DNA of 64,000 nucleotides, from the NCBI GenBank assembly GCA_000151295.1, contig GG745345.1:275890-339889 (forward strand), in the 5' to 3' direction. The translations under genes and the position numbers were made by a program. Shown in pieces: positions 43,672-55,087 of the stretch. The DNA is from Allomyces macrogynus ATCC 38327. Lineage: Eukaryota; Blastocladiomycota; Blastocladiomycetes; Blastocladiales; Blastocladiaceae. Position 1 is the first letter of the stretch. Each line of letters opens with the position of its first letter. The notes under the pieces were generated by a model. The model ran no database searches and was not told the DNA's origin. It worked only from the letters and a program-made list of their open reading frames with translations.

Positions 43672-44577
43672 GGCGGAGTGCGGGAAACGGGTGGCGATTC
43701 GAAGTCGGGACGCGGTGGCAGCACGGCGGGCGGCGACGAAATCGTGCAGTGCCGGGGAGCGGGGTGCGCCGAGTGGGGTGCAGTGCGGGTGGGAGGGTCG
43801 ACAGCGAGGACGTGGTTATTTATTTCTTTATCACGTTCAGCAGGACTTGTGAGCGAGAACCGAAGCGATGGCAACAAGCGGGCGCCTGGTCCGCCGTTTT
43901 CCAGTCGCGTCTCGCTTCCAGCACCCGATATTGTCTCGCAAGCCGCAACGCAGCTCCAACAGGGCCAGTGCAACACAACACTCTGAGCTCTAAACCGTTG
44001 CCACACGCATAACCACGGCAGAGAGTTGCCGCGAGCGCACGACTGCCCTGCCCTTGCTTGGCGACGACCTTTCCGAGCAATCGGACCGCTTCCACCGATC
44101 GTACCGCACCCGGCACCGCCCGGGAAACCGCAAAGGCATCCCAGTGCAGAAACTGCAACCTGTCATTTTAAATTGCTGTTTTCCGCCAAGGAAGCTCGAG
44201 CATCGGTGCGAACTGGCGTCGCATCTTGGCACTCGTATCGACATCCAACCAGCGTCTGCCACACTTGCCCGACCGACCGCTCGAAGGCACCCTACGTCTC
44301 CACGCAAGCGACCCCCGTCAAACGTCTGCCGAGAGCGTCCGCACCGCGCGGAATCAGGGTGGAGAGCCGAGTGCGCACGCCCCTGCGGAGCGCCAACCAA
44401 CCCAGCGGCAAGCATCAGCAAGCATGAACCAGTGCCAAGTGACACTTGTTCAAGTACGCTTGCCCTTCCAAGATTCATTGACGGCTGCCTGCGGGTCTAT
44501 CGGCGCGCAACTGGATCATTTGACGTGCAGCTTTTTGGCACTCGAGAACATCTGGCTCTTTCGCTGCGGCTATCAAC
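43672..44577. other. Divergent intergenic region
   Basis: About 900 nt between the Chibby start and the seven-helix gene. Several open frames overlap here, but none has recognisable content or needs to be a gene. Confidence 0.4.
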
Positions 44578-45867
44578 ATGGTGCCTCAACCGGACCCGGA
44601 CCAGAACGTCCTGACGCCGACGAGTACCGCACCCACTGCGACCACGGTCTCGACTGTCGCCGCACGGCTTGGCGTGTTGTGGTTTGCCGTGACGCTCCTG
44701 CTCGCTGGAATATGCTTCCACGTCGTGCTCCGCCGAATGCGCCTCCGCGCTGTGCACAAGTCGATGCGGCCGCTCTTGATGCTCGCCATTGCCTTGACCG
44801 TGACCAACACCTCGATACAATTGGTCGCGCTGCTTACACCAATTGCGCGGTCAGACGCCGAGGACGAACTTGCGCGCTACGATGGCACGAGTGTCGCAGC
44901 ACCATGGCTCGTTGTTCAAGACTTTATCGACTACCTATCGTATATTATTCTCGTCGACCTGTACCTCTACATTGCTGACCGTCGCCTCGGCGCCGTTTTG
45001 TTCGTATCGCAGTCGGGCCGACGCTCGTCTCGCCGGCCACTGCCGAGCCGGTGCGGGCACACGGCCCGGATTGCCTTCCAGTGGTTGATTCTCATCATGG
45101 CCGCGATTTTCTCGATTGGCTATCTCCTCAACCTGATTGCCTATTACCCGTTTGGTCACGACGCCTTTTGCCCGAACACGGGCACCGTCGTGGCCGTCGC
45201 GACCTCGGACACAGAACGGCTTCCGCTCGAGTGCTACCAGTACTACATGCTCGCGGGCCAGGCGGCCTTTCTCATCAGCGACGTTGCCGTCGCCGTCGCC
45301 TACACCGTCACCTGGCCACGATTTGCGCGGCGCGTACGGCGCACACCCACTGCGCGCCTCGCGTCGGTGCCCGCCGTCCCGCTTGTTGGGCTCGCGCTCT
45401 CGGCCGCTTTCCACGGCAACTTGATTGCCGACATTGTGCGCAACGGCGACCCGTGGGCCGGTTCTCGGTTACTTTGGATGGCACACGCAACGTTGCTCAT
45501 GGTCCTGGCCGTGCTCCTGACGCACCAGTTATCGGTTGCCGTGCACAGAGCTGCGCCGATTGTCGGGATCATGGCGCTCATTGGCGCGCGAGACTCGACA
45601 CCCACGCCCGCGGAACCGCCCGACGACGACGAGGCCGTGGAACTCGACGAACCCGACGGCACCGGCGGTACCAAGCCGGACGAACACGAGCCGCCGCCGA
45701 ACTGGTGCTCGTCGTGGGCCGTGGTCGCAGGCAGGGTACGTGGATGGTGGTACGGGTCGACCGCAGCGTTTTCACATACGGGCCGCGACAGCGCCACGGC
45801 GGATCAGTCGAGCGGTGCGCGGCCGCAAGTGCCAACAATGGGGACTGTCATAATTGAATCAAGATGA
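44578..45867 (+). CDS. Seven-transmembrane protein, GPCR-like topology, family unknown
   Basis: A single exon encodes 429 residues. After a short Thr/Pro-rich N-terminus there are seven hydrophobic helices, at about residues 27-52, 64-90, 104-129, 162-188, 220-246, 263-289 and 299-323. An extracytoplasmic loop between helices 4 and 5 carries two Cys (DAFCPNTG and LECYQYY). The last 100 residues are polar and acidic (PPDDDEAVELDEPDGTGG), as expected for a cytosolic tail. The arrangement fits a G-protein-coupled receptor or another seven-helix receptor, but I recognise no diagnostic motif. No introns are needed. The start is the first ATG of the frame and gives an outside N-terminus by charge balance. 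Confidence 0.75.
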   Translation: MVPQPDPDQNVLTPTSTAPTATTVSTVAARLGVLWFAVTLLLAGICFHVVLRRMRLRAVHKSMRPLLMLAIALTVTNTSIQLVALLTPIARSDAEDELARYDGTSVAAPWLVVQDFIDYLSYIILVDLYLYIADRRLGAVLFVSQSGRRSSRRPLPSRCGHTARIAFQWLILIMAAIFSIGYLLNLIAYYPFGHDAFCPNTGTVVAVATSDTERLPLECYQYYMLAGQAAFLISDVAVAVAYTVTWPRFARRVRRTPTARLASVPAVPLVGLALSAAFHGNLIADIVRNGDPWAGSRLLWMAHATLLMVLAVLLTHQLSVAVHRAAPIVGIMALIGARDSTPTPAEPPDDDEAVELDEPDGTGGTKPDEHEPPPNWCSSWAVVAGRVRGWWYGSTAAFSHTGRDSATADQSSGARPQVPTMGTVIIESR

Positions 45868-45959
45868 CCAGCGGGCTCGTGCCGCAGATTTTTTTCTTCG
45901 TGGATTCGATGGAGGCCATCCAGATTTGTCTTTGTTGTGATTTGATTTGGTTGCTCGAT

Positions 45960-46790
45960 CCATTTTGCTTGTTTGTCGGGCATGTCGTCTTGGTGGAAAA
46001 CGCGCGGCAAAGGCCGAGAAGGTCGTGGGCTAGCTGCGAGTTCGGCACGCGTGCTTTCTTGGCTCTCCCGCTGCGCACGCTGGAACGCACCCCAATCCAC
46101 GTTCCGTGGTCGACCGATTTGAGGTCGCGGGTGGATTGTGTGTCACGGCACTGGACCGTGATCCCCGCCAGGTTGCACCAGCTCTCGTCGTTTCAAGTAC
46201 GCTCTCGCGCTGGATATGTTTCCGCTGTCCCATCGCAGTGCCGCCGCCTCGTGTCGTGATTAGTGCCCAGCGGCCACGCTCTGACTTGCTTTCTGATTGA
46301 GCAAGTGCCACGATTCCCTGGTCGGTGATGGACCTGTTTGTGAACTGGGTCGCACCTCTGCGCGCTGCCATGCTGGTGACGATGAAAGTTCACTTGCCGC
46401 CCCACCTGCTTCACATCCGACTCGAGGAAGCTTTTTGGGAAGCGAGGCCCAGCGACGAGACCAGCAACATGACACATACGTTGGCGTGGGTGCTACAGCA
46501 GATGCCGCCAACTATCACGTCGCTCAAGCTGCGGAATCGTCTTCAAGGTATCCCGGCTCGCGCCAAGCGCGCCTTGGCCGCAATGCCCCCGCAGCTTCCA
46601 AAGCTGAGCGCGTTCTCGCTCGAGATCACGGGTCTGACCGACGTGATGTGATATTTGCCGCTCTTCCGCATACTGGGTTGCACTGCTTGACTCTGAGGGT
46701 CTGGGAGCGAGAGGGTGTGATTTTCGATGCAGAGCAGCATCCGAAGATACTATCGAGTCTTCCCACAACTGTCCTGTTCCTCGATCTGTA
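45960..46790 (+). pseudogene. F-box/LRR-like paralogue, copy 1 (truncated)
   Basis: The region matches the interior of the family: FVGHVVLVENARQRP, then LALPLRTLERTPIHVPWSTD, LHQLSSFQVRSRAGYVSAVP, LAWVLQQMPPTITSLKLRN and LPKLSAFSLEITGLTDV. The F-box-like N-terminus is absent, the C-terminal third is absent, and the parts lie in different frames with stops between them (for example after LTDVM near 46650). It starts about 90 nt after the seven-helix gene. This is a relic. Confidence 0.75.
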
Positions 46791-46799
46791 ACTCTGCTG

Positions 46800-47491
46800 C
46801 GCACCGATTCCGGTTTGTTGCTGCGATATCCCTCGACTTTGACCTATTTTGCAGCAATGCCGATGTGATCCTTGGGAGTCTGTTGTTGTGCCTTTCGACT
46901 GGCTGGATGTTGCGACTTGATTGAAGCAAAGAGCTCAGCAACGAGTCCGCATCGAAATATAAGCAGGCGCACGAATGGATACGTATTGGCAGACAACTCA
47001 GAGCGGGGATACATCAGTCTCTATGTGGACGATCAAACCGAGCCTCAAACGCACGCACCGAAACAGGAGTGGGGACGCCCGCTGGACAGTGGCCTCTGGA
47101 CCAAGTAAAGCCCGATGTTCGCACACGCTGCTGCGACTTGTCGGATCCCTCATGCTCACTTGGAGATGCTGAAATGCACACACTCCAAGCGACAATTCGC
47201 TTGCCATCCGGCGAGGACCAAATCTTGCCAAACGGATGAAGAGGCTCGCCGAAACTCATTCAGCCCATGCCTTCGATGAGAAAATTGATTGAAACACGTA
47301 GCATTGGATGTTTGATTCAACAGCAACGAGTTGAATATGAGCTCACCAGGTTGATCACTCCGTGCAGCCAAATCACTCCGCTTTTGTGTCAACGCGGTTC
47401 CACCTCCCCATCGCCTCTCCAGTCTTTGCACCTCGTTTACCACTTCTAGTCCATCATTCTCCACATCTTGCTGAAGCCTTCACTTGTTGCA
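46800..47491. other. Spacer between F-box/LRR copies 1 and 2
   Basis: About 690 nt without any family similarity or convincing frame. It likely contains the upstream region of copy 2. Confidence 0.4.
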
Positions 47492-49266
47492 ATGGCCCTC
47501 AACGCGAGCAAACCAACTACTCCAAGCAGGCTTGACGAAATGCCATTTCCTGTTCTGAATCGCATTGCCGAGTTTCTCTCAGCACCCGTGGACCGGATCT
47601 CGCTCCTGAGCCTTGGGCTCGCTTCCCACAGTTTCTACGCTCCGTGCCTCCATGTCGCTATCCGGACTGAGACCAAGTTTAAATGGATTAGCGAACAAAT
47701 GGACGCGTATCATCCGGTTCTAGGAACGACTTGGTCGCTGTCAACTTGTCGCATGTCGGTCGAGTCGTCCTGGTGGGAAACGGCACGTGTGCTTTCTTGG
47801 TTCTCCCGCTCCGCTCGCTTGAACGCATTCCAATCCATATCCCATGGTCAGCCGATTTGACGTACCAGCTGCGGAGGGCGTATCGCGGATCTGGACCATG
47901 GTCCCTGTCCCATTGCACCAACTCTCTTCGTTCCGAGTCGACTCTCGTGGTGGGCATATTTCCGCCGTCCCGTCCCAGTGCCGTCACCTCGTGATTAGAG
48001 TCCGCCGGTTAGGCTCTCGCATGCCTTTTGACTGGGGTTGCGTTGCGATTCCGTGGACGGTGACAGACCTTGTTGTGTCCCAGGTCGTATCCCTGTGTGC
48101 TGACACACTTGCGACGATGCAGTTTTGCTTACCGCCCCGCCTGCGTCGCCTCCAACTCGAGGACGCGTTTTGCTATGTGAAACCTGATGACGAGGCCAGC
48201 AGCACGGCAAGAACATTGGCATGGGTGCTGCAGCAGATGCCTCCGACTATTTTGTCGCTCTCACTGCATTACCGACGGGGCATTCCAGCTCACACCAAAC
48301 GTGTCCTTGCGGCAATGCTGCCGCAGCTCCCGGCTTTGAGCGATTTCTCGCTTGAGGTTCGGGGTCTTACAGATGTGGATTTGATTCTTGCCGCTCTCCC
48401 CCAAACTGGGTTGCAGCGCTTGTCACTGGGGCTCTGGGACCCAGTGGGTGCGATTGATGATACTCAACAGCTTGAGAGTCTGCTTGCATGTATTCCGAAG
48501 TCGGTTCCTATTCTGAACTTTCGAGGCAATTCTGACATGGACCAGCTGCCTCTCGCGCACAAGCACTCCATCCCGAACGTCATGGAAATGGATCAAGTCC
48601 CTTCAATTACCAGTTATGTCGGAGACGCTCACGCATTTGTCGCTTGGGTGTGCACTGCAAACTCATCTCATTGGCGTCCGGTCGCGCACTGCAGTCCGTC
48701 GTGAGCATGATTTGGTCATGCTTTTCCAACGGCTGCCCGCGTCGCTGACACATCTCGCCATCAAGGATTTGGTTCTTGATCAGCCAGAGATTGAGGCGCT
48801 TGCCCACACCATGCCACCCCGGCTCAAGTCTCTTGCGCTCATTGGTTGCACTGACGGCCGAAACCAATTTCCATTGAACGTGCTTGCCCACAACTGGCCC
48901 ACGACGCTGAGGGACCTCGACTTGTACTGTACCGAGTATGGTGCTGTGCTTCCTCGACTTCCAACCTATTTGCGTGTGCTCCGCGTTTCATGCGATGTTG
49001 ACACGGCCAAACTGGAGCTGCCAGCATGGGTTGATGCGCTTCCAGCCAAGCTGCAGATCCTCAGCTTTAGTTGGTCATGCTACTTGCCGGAGAATTTGGT
49101 CAAAGCGTTGGTCGCGCGGCGCGGCATGCCAGTTGGTGCTGGAATCAAGCGGATGCAAGTGCGAGTTGGGCGCAGTGGTGGTCACAGCTTGAACCGGTCT
49201 GATACCATCATGGAGACGCTGCGGTCAGGCTTTGACGTTGTCGTGATTGACGAGGATCCTGGGTGA
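47492..49266 (+). pseudogene. F-box/LRR-like protein, copy 2 (full length, frameshifted)
   Basis: This is the most complete member. A good F-box-like N-terminus (LDEMPFPVLNRIAEFLSAPV, DRISLLSLGLASHSFYAPCL) is followed by leucine-rich segments (PLHQLSSFRVDSRGGHISAV; PPRLRRLQLEDAF; QQMPPTILSLSLHYRRG; LPALSDFSLEVRGLTDVDLI; LPQTGLQRLSLGLWDPVG) and a C-terminal third (LPASLTHLAIKDLVLDQPEI; MPPRLKSLALIGCTDGR; LPAWVDALPAKLQILSF) ending near 49266. The reading frame changes about three times, near 47715, 47860 and 48605. None fits a normal intron, so it is a pseudogene or contains sequence errors. F-box/LRR proteins usually select substrates for SCF ubiquitin ligases. Confidence 0.75.
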
Positions 49267-49690
49267 CGAGCTGGACAGAATGATGTTGTGATTGATCCAG
49301 GGCTGCTGAAGGCTGAAGCGACGTTGCTCGCTTTGATTTTTTTTGTCGCAGAAATTTTATATAATCACTTAATGTATTGAAGTTGATGATTTGCTTCAAA
49401 CGACCTAGCGATTGGACCTAGTGATTGGAATTGACTGTGGCGAAATCTGGTCATTCATTCGGCGGCACTCTGCAGCCGACCTCACTCCAACCGACGGTTT
49501 GTTGATGGTCAAAGTTTCGAGACCATTCCATGATACTTGACTGGCGACTTTAGCATTAACTGCCGCTCTTTTGTTTTGATTGTTACGCGTCCCCCCTCCA
49601 ATGCCAATCTTTCGCAAAGCGAGCGTTATGATGCTTTGCACGCTGCAGACGTCATTTCGGAACTGTGATTTTTCCCCAGTATCCGGTGCT
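49267..49690. other. Spacer between F-box/LRR copies 2 and 3
   Basis: About 420 nt that is noticeably more A/T-rich than the conserved genes. No coding signal was seen. Confidence 0.4.
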
Positions 49691-50223
49691 GACCAAGTTC
49701 CCACTTGAGGTCAAGGGTCTGGCTCCGTGGATTGGATACTAGCAGCGGTCCCACGGACCGGGTTGCAGCGTTTGTCGTTGGGTCTGCATGAGTGTCCATG
49801 AGTGGTTGATGATGCAGAGCATCATGCAAAGCGAACGCTCTCCCTGCCCGCGTCTGTTCCAATCGTCAATGTTGAGGACAGCCTTTCTGCCACTTGCGCA
49901 AGAGCTCATTCTCTTCCTGACAACGTGAGCTTCCATCAAGGTCGATTGTTTGCCCATCTTTGCAGTGATGCTCACTCGACTGACGCTTGGATTCATGCGA
50001 TACTTGCGATTGCTTGGCGCGGGCGTATGGAGCGCGTTCAGCGAAAGGGCAAGTTGGGGCCGATTCTTGAACGGATACCTACGTCGCTCATGCATCTCGC
50101 TATCAGAGTTTTCGGCCTTGGCGCGTCGGGTGTTGGCATTATTGTCCTCCATTTGCCACCTGGTTTCATGTCCCTTGCACTCATTGATTGTGTCGTCTAC
50201 TATACTGCCACCCTCTTTCATTG
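49691..50223 (+). pseudogene. F-box/LRR-like paralogue, C-terminal fragment (copy 3)
   Basis: The fragment begins within the family interior (GLQRLSLGLHECP) and continues LPASVPIVNVEDS and ILERIPTSLMHLAIRVFGLG, then LPPGFMSLALIDC, matching the repeat PPRLxxLALIGC of copy 2. It then breaks off and is followed directly by the N-terminal part of copy 4. Stops and frame changes occur throughout. Confidence 0.65.
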
Positions 50224-51977
50224 ACACACCGTGTTGTGCTGATAAACCTCGGACTGGCCTCTCCCAACTTTTACACGACGTGTCTTCGTGTTGCGATCCG
50301 CACCAATACTCAATTTGACTGGGTCCGCTCGCAGGACCAGTTTGTTCCTCTCCACCCCAATGACATCGATTTAGTTGCCATCCAAGTGAAGCATGTTGGG
50401 CGCATGCTTCTGGCTTCCAGCGAATCAAGGGCTGTTGAAGGCGCGATGCGTGCTTTCCTGATTCTCCCACCACGCACACGGAATTGCGTCTTGGTGCATG
50501 TCCCAGACGTCTATTGGTTGATCAAGCATGACGTGTGCGTGTCGTGGCATTGGGCCATGGCCCCAATTCCATTGCACCAGCTGTTGTCGTTTCGTGTGCA
50601 TACGCGGCATGTCGTTCCTGCTGGTGTCCCACTGCATTGCCATTGCCTTATCATTAGTGGCGACATGTGCTGCCAGGATTGTTGTGCTGCAACTCCACAG
50701 GGTCGTTCTGAGTGGGAGCGCATCGTGATTCCACAGTCGGACAGAATTGATTCTCCAAGTTGTGTCCATGACGAGCTGGGGGGCCGGAGCTCGAGACAGC
50801 GCTGGAGACGGTGCAGTGCTGCTTGCCTCATCTGCATTGGCTTTGGCTTGATGGGGCGTTTCCTGCTTCGTTTTGTGGGCATGGAATCTTTGCCCTCCTT
50901 CTTGCACCCCATCCAGAAGCGTCAAGCATCCTGGACTGGGACATGACTCTCTCATGGCTGCTATGCCAGATGCCGCCAACCATCACGTCGCTCAAACTGT
51001 GATACCTTGTTCGAGAGGTTCTGGAAATGGCCAAGCCCGTTTTGGCGGCGATGCTGCCACGGCTCCCAGCATTGACTGAGTTTGCATTTGAGGTCCGTGG
51101 ACCGGCAAACATGGGTCTGATTATTGCCGCCATCCCATGGACCGGGCTGCAGCATTTGTCGCTCAGCCTCTGGGATTGACAAGGCATGTCAATCAGTGCA
51201 GAGCAGCAAGTGATGCTGATGAGAAACTTGCCAGCATCAATTCCAAACTTTGCGTTTCGTGCCAACTTTACTCCCGATTACATGCCACTGGCAATACAAG
51301 AGCACGCCTTTGGTTTGATGGTGTGGAATGCACTCAATGGTGACGACCTCGATTGTGCAGGTCTTCCCTTCTTTGCGGAAGCGCTCACACAACTGACGCT
51401 CCGGCGTGAAAGCGACTCACAAGTGAACGATCGTTTCCTGCCAATGTGGCACAACTTGGTCCTGGTTTTTGAGCGGCTGCCCACCTCGCTCGTGCACCTC
51501 GCCATCGCAAATCTGTTCCTCGACAATTGGGAAATGGCCGAGCTTGCCAGCCATATGCCGCCGCGCCTCCAGTACCTTGCATTGAATGGCTGCACCAACG
51601 ACCCGCACGTGCTCCCGTTGGACGTGCTGACCGGCCACTGGCCCACGACGTTATGCTCGCTGCACCTTTAGGGCACCAATTATGGCCCCATCATCCCTCT
51701 TTCGTGCAACATCAACCAGGACGTGATAGCGTGGGTCGACTCGCTCCCGCCCAAGCTGCACGTTCTCATTCTCAATCAAACCAGCTTTGTTCTGGACGTG
51801 TTGGCCGAAGTGCTAGTGGAGCGGCGTGGCGTGCCTGTGGGCTCGGATATGACGCGGATGCAAGTGCGCATTAAGCGTGGCGGCGGCAGTGAGGTGCAAA
51901 TTTCGGACACGGCCTTGGTGTTGCTACGATCCGGGTTTGATGTGATTGCGCTAGAACAGGAGGAGGAGGAAGAGTAA
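50224..51977 (+). pseudogene. F-box/LRR-like paralogue, copy 4 (F-box truncated, frameshifted)
   Basis: Homology starts in the middle of the F-box-like region (VVLINLGLASPNFYTTCLRV; compare SLLSLGLASHSFYAPCL in copy 2). It continues HPNDIDLVAIQVKHVGRMLL, PIPLHQLLSFRVHTRHVVPA and, after a frame change, RLPTSLVHLAIANLFLDNWE, MPPRLQYLALNGCTND and WVDSLPPKLHVLILNQTSF, ending with acidic EQEEEEE at 51977. A TAG at 51669-51671 interrupts the C-terminal third. The first half (50188-50946) is open for 252 codons, so a truncated product is conceivable. Confidence 0.7.
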
Positions 51978-52453
51978 ATGGAGGAGGGTCATTTGACGTG
52001 CTCCATTTTGAGCGCGCGTCGCTGTGGTCGTGCACACGGCCAACTGTGTTTACGTTTTGACGTCCTGTGCTCGGAGACGTCTGTCGTTGCTGTCAATGTT
52101 CAAATGTTTCTCTTGGCCAAATAACATTTCCGCTTGTGAGCCGTCATTTTTTTTTTGCTGGCATGCGAGCATGTCGTTCTTGGGATTTTACTTGGTGTCC
52201 GACAGTTGTCGCTGGCAGTTCGCCACACCAACTCTGGTCTTAAACTGTGTCGCGAGTGTCACGTCGAGCACAGCAAATGCAAACCGTCAACACTCGGGAT
52301 CACGTCCGCCAGAAATTTTGGCGTGCCAACACTCAATGCAATCAAGATTAGAGGCGAACGGGTTGTTTTCCTGATCTTGCCGACCCGTTAACGATCTTTG
52401 GTTGCTGCCTTGGTTCACGTTCTTCGAGTCGGCCTCGTCGCTGTAACAATCAA
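51978..52453. other. Intergenic stretch upstream of COG3
   Basis: No family similarity and no convincing frame over 475 nt. Presumably it contains the COG3 promoter. Confidence 0.4.
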
Positions 52454-55087
52454 TGGCGGCCAGCAAAGTTACCCAGGCCGATTGGGACCGGCTCTACTCG
52501 CTCCCGGACGTTCAAGTCGAGGCGTTTGTGCAGCTGCAAGAGTCTGCCTTCGATGTGCAGGAGGTGATTTGGATGCTCCTGCGGAATTGACCACATATGC
52601 CCGATCACGTCTCATTTCCAGCCTGGCCAGTAGATCCTTGGTCTCGCCATGGAAACGCAAGACGGCGGAAAAGCAGCGATGCACGACACGAAAAACGTGG
52701 ATGGACCCGCTTGGACCGTGGATGAGTTGCGTGCATCATTGACAGATCTGGCCGCGTCCAAGGTCGGGCCCGTGCGGCTGGCTGCCCAATGACGATCCGT
52801 TCATGTGCACATCTCTCTCTCAGCGAGACTTCCTCTCACGTTCCGGATCTCATTATCGAGATCTGTGCACTTAGCCAACACTTAACCGCGCTCCAGTCGA
52901 ACGTGATGGCTTGTCACGAACTCGAGACTAAACTCGATGTGGCTGCGACCCTCGTCGGCTCTCATCGCACGCACCACGCACACCTCGTTGACCGCAGCGC
53001 ATCCGTACGACAAGCCGCCGACCGACTCATGCGTGAAAAGCAGGCCGCGGCCACTGTCGCGCGCGAAATCGAGTCGCACTTGGCTAAGTTTGCGTTCCTC
53101 GACGAGTTTTCCGCCTACGTTGCGACAGTGACCCCGACTGACGCGCAGTTTGCCACGATGCTCGACCGCGCCGACGACTGCATGCAGTTCCTCGTCGCTC
53201 ACCCACACTTTACTGACGCGGCGCTGTACCACGAACGGTTCCTGCAGTGTATGCGCACGGCGCTGCATGCCGCGCGGAACTGGATTATCGCGCAAATTGA
53301 GGCCGTGGCACCTGCCGCGTGGGACGATGCGCATGTGGCGGCGGCCGCGGGGGTCTCGGACGTCGAGTCGCCCGTTGTGGCCGAAGTGCTGTTGTCGGAT
53401 GCGTCGGTCGCACTACTCACGGCCGCTCATACGGCACCGGGCGCCTCGCGGGTCCGCGATACATGCGTGGCCGTGGCGCCGGCGCTAAGCGCGATTGAGG
53501 CGCGGTGCCGGCACTACCCCGAGTTTGATGCGGTACGCCGGGAGTGCGTGCAGGCTCACATCAACGCGCGCGTGGCGGTGGGTCAGATTGTGGTCGCGGC
53601 GCTCGTGGAACAGCTGGATGCAGCGGCACGCGCGGGCGTGAACGTTGTCACGGTGGTACGTCGACTGATGCTGCTTGCGAGTTGCTCCAATCCTCACCAC
53701 TGGTTGTCGTAGCTCTCAGTGGCACTCTCGTCCCTGTTTGTCATGATCGAAGAGGAACAGGGGCTTGCGAGCGTTCTTCTCTCGCCGTCGTACCAGACCG
53801 AGATCCAGTGCGCTCCTCCGTTGTCCTCACCGTCCCTCGACCCACCGCTCATTCTCCACATTCTCTCTCCCCCCCCCCCCCCCCACACACACACCAGCCC
53901 GCTCGTCATTACCCTCGCGACCCCTCTCGCCGCCTTCTTCAAGCTCGCCCTCGTTGCCGAAAACGACCTCGCCTCTCTCGTGGACGTGTGCCGGCTCCTC
54001 CTGAAACCGCGCGGTGACGACGAATTCGTCGACACCCCCGCAAGCCTAGCCCCACTCGCCGCGCTCCTACGCGACGCGCAACTGCAACTTACGCAAGCCG
54101 CGCACGTGCAACTGCACCACGCGCTCGCGCGCGCGCGCGACTTTGACGCAGACGTGTCGAGCGTCATCGCGTCCCTGACGGCCAGCTTGGACGCGGTCCA
54201 CGGCGTGATCCCGCACAAGACATTCAAGTACCTGGTGCACGAGGCGGTACCCGCGGCCGTCGCAAGGATTGCGGTCGCGGTTCCCTCGGCGCGGGTTCGC
54301 ACGCCGTCGACCGACGCAGCGCGCGGTGGTGGGCTCACAATTGATACGGCGCTGGCGCGCGGCGAGGAAGCGCCGCCACAGGCGAATTCGTTCGAGGCGA
54401 GTTTGTTCCAGGTTGGGCTGCTCGTGGATTTGCGCACGCACTTACGCGCGTGGCCCGAGGTGGCCGATTTGAAGCCCGTCGTGTCGGACGTGAGTACGGG
54501 AAGCACGACGGCCGGGCTCCTGGGCTCGCTTTGGAGTTTGGGTCGTGCTTCGGAAATGGACGACGACCCAAGCGATTTGGCGGTCGTCGAGGCTGAGGTG
54601 GACCGCGTGGCCACGGCGTTTGTCGTGGACCGCGCGCATGCGTGCACGGCACGGCTCAAGGCGTGGCTGATCAAGGCGAGTGCTGCACCGGCAGCGGCGA
54701 CGGGAGCGGGTGTGGGGGGAGGACGGGTCGCGCGGGCCGACGCCGGTCGCGGGCGAGTGGATGTCGCATGGTGCGTTGATAATTTTGTTTTTCTCCGAAG
54801 CCTGGGTGACCGGCAACTAAGATGCAACGCTCGCCCTGTACCAGCAATGGCACGACGCAGTTGATGTTGAACTCCGCGCCACGGTGAGCGCCGCCGCGCA
54901 GTACGTCGCGGACGCGAGCGTGCGCAACGGCCAGCTCCTTGATCCGGTCCGCGACGCCGTTGCGCAAATTTACGGCATGTTCCGGTCCCAGGTTATGGCG
55001 CTGTTTGGCGCGACGGGTGCGGGGCCATTGGCAGCGGTCATGATGACGACCGAAGAATGCGCCTTGTGGTTGCGGGACTCGCGGTGA
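52454..55087 (+). CDS. COG3: Conserved oligomeric Golgi complex subunit 3 (COG3/Sec34)
   Basis: Confident exons are about 52800-53655, 53713-53807, 53898-54745 and 54822-55087, which keep one frame. The 5' part is less clear: a plausible first exon starts at 52454 (MAASKVTQADWDRLYSLPDV), and another coding stretch lies at about 52648-52770 (AWTVDELRASLTDLAASKV), but the junctions are unresolved. COG3 belongs to lobe A of the COG tether for retrograde vesicles within the Golgi. The best match to the family is the N-terminal coiled-coil segment: LAKFAFLDEFSAYVATVTPT, MLDRADDCMQFLVAHPHFTD and ALYHERFLQCMRTALHAARN. Later blocks are ALSSLFVMIEEEQGL, HPLVITLATPLAAFFKL and a C-terminal region ending with RDSR. 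The intron 53808-53897 includes a C-run and a CA repeat. Confidence 0.8.
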
